DNA from: Tricholoma matsutake
Taxonomy: Eukaryota > Basidiomycota > Agaricomycetes > Agaricales > Tricholomataceae
Reading direction: 5' to 3'
DNA length: 64,000 bases
Assembly: GCA_026075535.2 (NCBI GenBank)
Contig: AP026550.1
Location: forward strand, 2,914,001-2,978,000
The translations under genes and the position numbers were made by a program. Positions 60,143 to 64,000 of this stretch are shown one piece after another (position 1 is the first letter of the stretch; each line of letters starts with the position of its first letter). The notes under the pieces were generated by a model. The model was not told the DNA's origin and did not search any database. It saw only the letters and a program-made list of their open reading frames with translations.

Positions 60143-60757
60143 TGTAAGGGGAACACCTTATGAGCCCCTACAATGGTTGGCGGACATTTGCAAACGTTTC
60201 TGCACACCCACAAACATTCATGCAACAAAGTGTCTTTCACACAACAAGGCGCCTTTTGCGCCAACCATCTACAAACATTCCGATATGTCAATCCATCAGC
60301 CCCTATTGTACTCTCACCATTCTCACAGTCAATACCCTGCACAAACCATTGTTGCAGTTTGCGCCTTTGCACAAACCAGTTGCGCAATCGTTGCACCTGC
60401 AGAAATGATTGAGGATGTCTTCGCACACCCATTACCAATCATGGCCTGATGCGGACACCACTTACCAAGTATGGCCTGATGCGGACACTATCACTGATTG
60501 ATGGCCATCTCCCCAAATGGGAACACAACCCTGGATCTCAATTAGTGCTAGGATGGAAGGGGCTCCAAGTATTTTAGAACGTCACATGCCTTCCATATAT
60601 ATACTTTGGCCTTGCACTGGACTCCTTAGAGTTTTCTCTTTGGTTTTCCCTTGCAATGTATGGGTCTTTCCTTGTTCAATAGTTATTGAATCTAAACTTT
60701 GGTTTTCCCTTGCAAGTATCGAGTTCTTAGGACTCTGATTGTAAGGTTGCCCTTACA
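60143..60757 (+). repeat. 5' LTR of the marY1-related element
   Basis: TGTAAGGGGAACACC ... GGTTGCCCTTACA. A TATATATAC box (60595-60603) lies about 30 bp before TTAGAGTTTTCTC, and a motif TTTGGTTTTCCCTTGCAA occurs twice downstream (about 60639 and 60697), a layout parallel to the marY1-like LTR. AGAAAACTCT follows the LTR at 60760-60769. Confidence 0.8.
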
Positions 60758-60924
60758 GAAGAAAACTCTCTCTTTAGTGGACTGAAGGTAGTAGGTTACC
60801 ACAGCCAGTGACTTAGTTTACGGAAATTTCGCACATTTTTACGCCTGCTTTGCGACTTCGGAAAGCTTCACTATCATCCCTCCACTCAACTCTTCCGCCC
60901 CTTTACACAACTACCAACCTTCCC

Positions 60925-61968
60925 ATGGAGACAGACAATGCGGACCGCCTCCAGCACATTGAAGCGAGCATTGCAGGCCTTGTACAGACTATGGCAGTAT
61001 TCATGCAATGAGAGGCAGACCACCAAGAGCCACAGGTGCTTCCAAGCATCTCCAACCCCACAGACCTAGGGTCTCTGGGCCCAGTAGTTCACAAAATCCA
61101 TCACAAAACATTGTCGCGAGATTACTGCCCCAAGCCTGCAAACCCCACAGATTTTTCGGGTGATCGTTCACAGGGACGAGTGTTCCTGAATTCATGCACA
61201 CTCTATTTTGCCCTCGCTCCTCATCAATTTGTGGATGAGCATGCGCAGATTATGTGGGCCCTCTCATTCATGAAGGGCAGACGAGCCACACAGTTTGTGG
61301 ATCGTCTCATGCGCAACTACCAACTAAGCAGAAGACTCCCCTACACCTCCTACTCCAATTTTGCGGATGAATTCATGAACAAGTTCTGTCTGAAGGATGA
61401 GATCCAATCTTCATGGACCAAGCTCAAGACTGTGAAGTACTTCCAAGGTACATGAACCATTGACGAGTACGTCAATGACTTTTGCAAACTGGTAGAGCGA
61501 GCACAGTACTTCAAGGGCTCGCATATTGTCCTCAAATTCTGACAAGGTCTAAACGCGAAGATCCAAGACCATGTTGCCTGTCTCACCACTGGACAACCTT
61601 CAGATAACACCCCCAAGCAGTGGTACAATGCTGCTATTGTCTGCAATGAAAATCGCATTGCGAATGAGGCTTTTTGCACGTCTTTGCGAATGGCCTCACA
61701 ATCTGAAACCAGCTCACAGCCAGGGAACATGTTCCGCAAGCTCGTTCCCACCATGGCACAGCCCCTCCCCCTGATTTCACAGCGACAACGAGTGAGCAGT
61801 ACACCACTGTTGTCCACAAAAAATCATTTTGCAGTGTTGTCAGTAGATGAAGTGTACAAATCAAATTCTATTTCATTGACCAATCTCTCTGTGAATGATG
61901 CGCAAGCTGTACTAACCCCTCCCTATCCTCATTTGCATTTTTGTAAGTGCCCTAAATGGGAGAAATGA
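60925..61968 (+). pseudogene. gag of the marY1-related element
   Basis: Starts METDNADRLQHIEASIAGLV. The core GRVFLNSCTLYFALAPHQF and FADEFMNKFCLKDE parallels the marY1-like gag. Stops at 61009-61011 (TGA), 61453-61455 (TGA) and 61540-61542 (TGA) break it; each is one C-to-T change from Arg. I see no CCHC knuckle in the open frames, so it may be lost or lie in a shifted frame. Confidence 0.75.
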
Positions 61969-64000
61969 CTCCCCAACCACTATGTCATAGTGGCAACCCC
62001 AAGCCCCCACTCATTTGAGCTCAAAGTATTGCTGCAAACCACTGATACCGGCGCTGTGCACACGACCAAGGCGCTACTTGATTGTGGCACCACCGGCCTT
62101 TTCATCAGTTCCGATTTTGTTGCATGAAATCACCTCACAACAAAAGTGCTCAGCCAACCCATCCCTGTGTTCAATGTCGATGGCTCAGCGAATGAAGCAG
62201 GCGATATCTTGGAAGTTGTAGAGGTCCTACTACGATTTTGCGACCACTCTGAATGTGCAACGTTCACGGTGACTGGCATTGGCAAGCAAGATGTTATTCT
62301 CGGCCTCACCTGGCTCTGCAAGCATAATCCTGAGGTGGACTGGCAGACTAATGAGGTCAAAATGAGTCGATGCCTGAATCACTGCTGCACCTGTCAGAAC
62401 GAGATGAATGAAGAGCGCAAAAGCGCTTTTTGGGAAATTGCTAGCATTTGTACCTGTCGTGCGGGTCCCATGCCTACCCCTGATGTCAAGATGGAGGACA
62501 TCCCAGACCTTCCACAACTGGTGAACAATGATAATGATGACAAAGACCATGACAAACTGCCCCTTTTGAGTGAAAACTCGGTCAAAGAGGGAGATCGCAT
62601 CTTCATCGCTACCATTCCCTGCGAAGCGGAATTTGTTCGGGCCACATCCAACATTTCACAATGGCTAGCAGAGGCCTTCCATAAGAATGTGCAACCAAAG
62701 TCCTTTCATGAATCTGTCCCTGCGCACTTCTACAAGTTTGAGGACCTATTCGCACAGTCTTCATTCGACCGCTTGCCTGACCAAAAGGTATGGGATCATG
62801 CAATTGAACTCATCCCTGGTGTGAAAGCCACTAGCTGCAAGGTCTACCCCCTCGCGCCCAACAAGCAGGCTGAGATGGACGAATTCATCCAGGAGAACCT
62901 AGCCACTGGCTGCATTTGCCCCTCAAAGTTGCTGATGGCATCCCCCGTCTTCTTTATCAAGAAGAAGGATGGATCCCTCTGGCTTGTACAAGATTATCGT
63001 GCTCTCAATGCCCTCACGATCAAAAACCGATATCTGCTACCACTGATTTTGGAACTGGTAAATCAACTACAAGGCACGAAATACTTTACAAAACTCGACG
63101 TGCAATGGGGTTACAACAATGTGCACATGAAAAGGGGTGACAAATGGAAAGCCGCTTTTCGCATGAATTGTGGGCTTTTTGAACCCTTGGTGATGTTTTT
63201 CGGACTCACAAACCCCCCTTCCACATTCCAAACGATGATGAATGACATTTTTCAGGATCTCATTATGGAAGGAGTGGTCTGTGTCTACCTGGATGACATC
63301 CTCATCTTTATGAAATTGATCGATGAACATCAGCGCATTATGTGCCTTGTCCTGGAGCCCCTTTGTGTGCACAAGTTGTTTCTGTGACATGACAAGTGCG
63401 AGTTCGAGCAAACAATGATTGAGTATCTCGGACTAATCATATCCAAGGGCAAAATTTGTATGGATCCCATCAAGGTAGTGGGAGTCACTGAATGGCCCAC
63501 CCCCAAAATGCGCAAGGAGGTACAGTCATTCCTGGGGTTTGCAAATTTCTATCAGTGGTTCATTGAAGACTTTCTGCATCATGCGAAACTCCTCTTTGAG
63601 CTCACAAAGAAGGAGTGCAAATGGGAATGGGGACCTTTGGAACAAGGCACCTTTGACAAAATCAAGAATCGGGTCACATCCTCCCCTATTCTCCATTTCA
63701 CTGACAACACCAAAGCATTTTGCATCGAGGCAGACAGCTCAGACTATGTGACTGGCTCAGTGCTGTCACAGCAATTGGCCAACGATATCAAATGGCACCC
63801 TATCGTGTTCTACTCAAAATCACTCAAGGTGGTCAAACAAAATTACGAGATCCATGACAAGGAGATGCTAGCAGTGATGAGATCATTAGAGGAATGGAGG
63901 CATTTCCTTGAAGGTGCACAGCACAAGGTAGAGAGAGATCTGGACTGACCACAAAAATCTGGAGTACTTCATGACCACAAAAAAGCTAAATCGCAGACAA
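61969..64000 (+). pseudogene. pol of the marY1-related element (partial)
   Basis: Protease LLDCGTTGLFIS (about 62074-62109; DSG changed to DCG), stop at 62125-62127 (TGA), then a 413-codon open frame 62146-63387 with the linker and reverse transcriptase ([42 protein letters not shown]). A TGA at 63385-63387 (Arg expected) is followed by the connection and RNase H (63415-63948: EIHDKEMLAVMRSLEEW). A frameshift near 63938 precedes TDHKNLEYFM. The sequence ends at the window edge. Confidence 0.88.

Larger units (their letters stand above)
60143..64000 (+). mobile_element. marY1-related Ty3 element, runs off the window
   Basis: Starts with a 615-bp LTR, followed by gag, protease, reverse transcriptase and RNase H. 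Same layout as the element at 37189 but clearly diverged in protein and LTR, so a sister family. The right part, with integrase and 3' LTR, lies outside the window. Stops and frameshifts make it inactive. Confidence 0.88.

Overview
The window is nuclear DNA of an agaricomycete (mushroom) fungus. The first 13.5 kb holds compact genes with many 45-65 bp introns; the remaining 50 kb is almost solid transposable elements. One Ty3-type element (37189-43234; 6046 bp, two 426-bp LTRs) agrees in size and type with my recollection of marY1 of Tricholoma matsutake, so a Tricholoma-like genome is likely (inference, not searched).

Gene-rich part, 1-13.5 kb: a C2H2 zinc-finger protein (701-2105, +), phosphoglucomutase (2782-4791, +), ATP-dependent NAD(P)HX dehydratase (5312-6718, -), a protein with three identical-spacing C-C-Y-W-H-C modules (6772-8741, -), a protein with five serial Zn2Cys6-type clusters (8946-10468, -), and a secreted GH16 glucanase-like enzyme (10625-11860, -). 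I rebuilt exons by hand; for all but GH16 every splice junction given keeps the reading frame.

Repeat part, 13.5-48.5 kb: a nest of elements. A PIF/Harbinger DNA transposon (about 13567-48516) carries a transposase gene whose two parts (17101-18079 and 46410-46819) join in frame once a 28-kb insertion is removed. That insertion is an old LTR element C (18080-46405; 221-bp LTRs; ATGG repeated at both ends). Inside C lie a Ty3 element B1 (20027-27702, -), a non-autonomous hAT element (28053-29710), a stretch with inverted GGACTCC motifs and tRNA-derived sequences, and a second Ty3 copy B2 (31742-45528, +). B2 is itself split by the marY1-like element. Target duplications were read at each of these: AATGC, GCACCAGC, CCACC, GGTCC.

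Distal part, 48.5-64 kb: Ty3 element E (-), split by a second hAT copy and by Ty3 element F; a third hAT copy without a target duplication; a broken basidiomycete gene (57794-59330, -); and a marY1-related element starting at 60143 and running off the window.

Decay is dominated by CpG deamination: most premature stops are CGA to TGA, and the two C LTRs differ chiefly by reciprocal CA/TG dinucleotides. Other notable items are a recurrent short hairpin found in different elements, a self-complementary primer site in the marY1-like LTRs, and an antisense gene conserved in both B copies.
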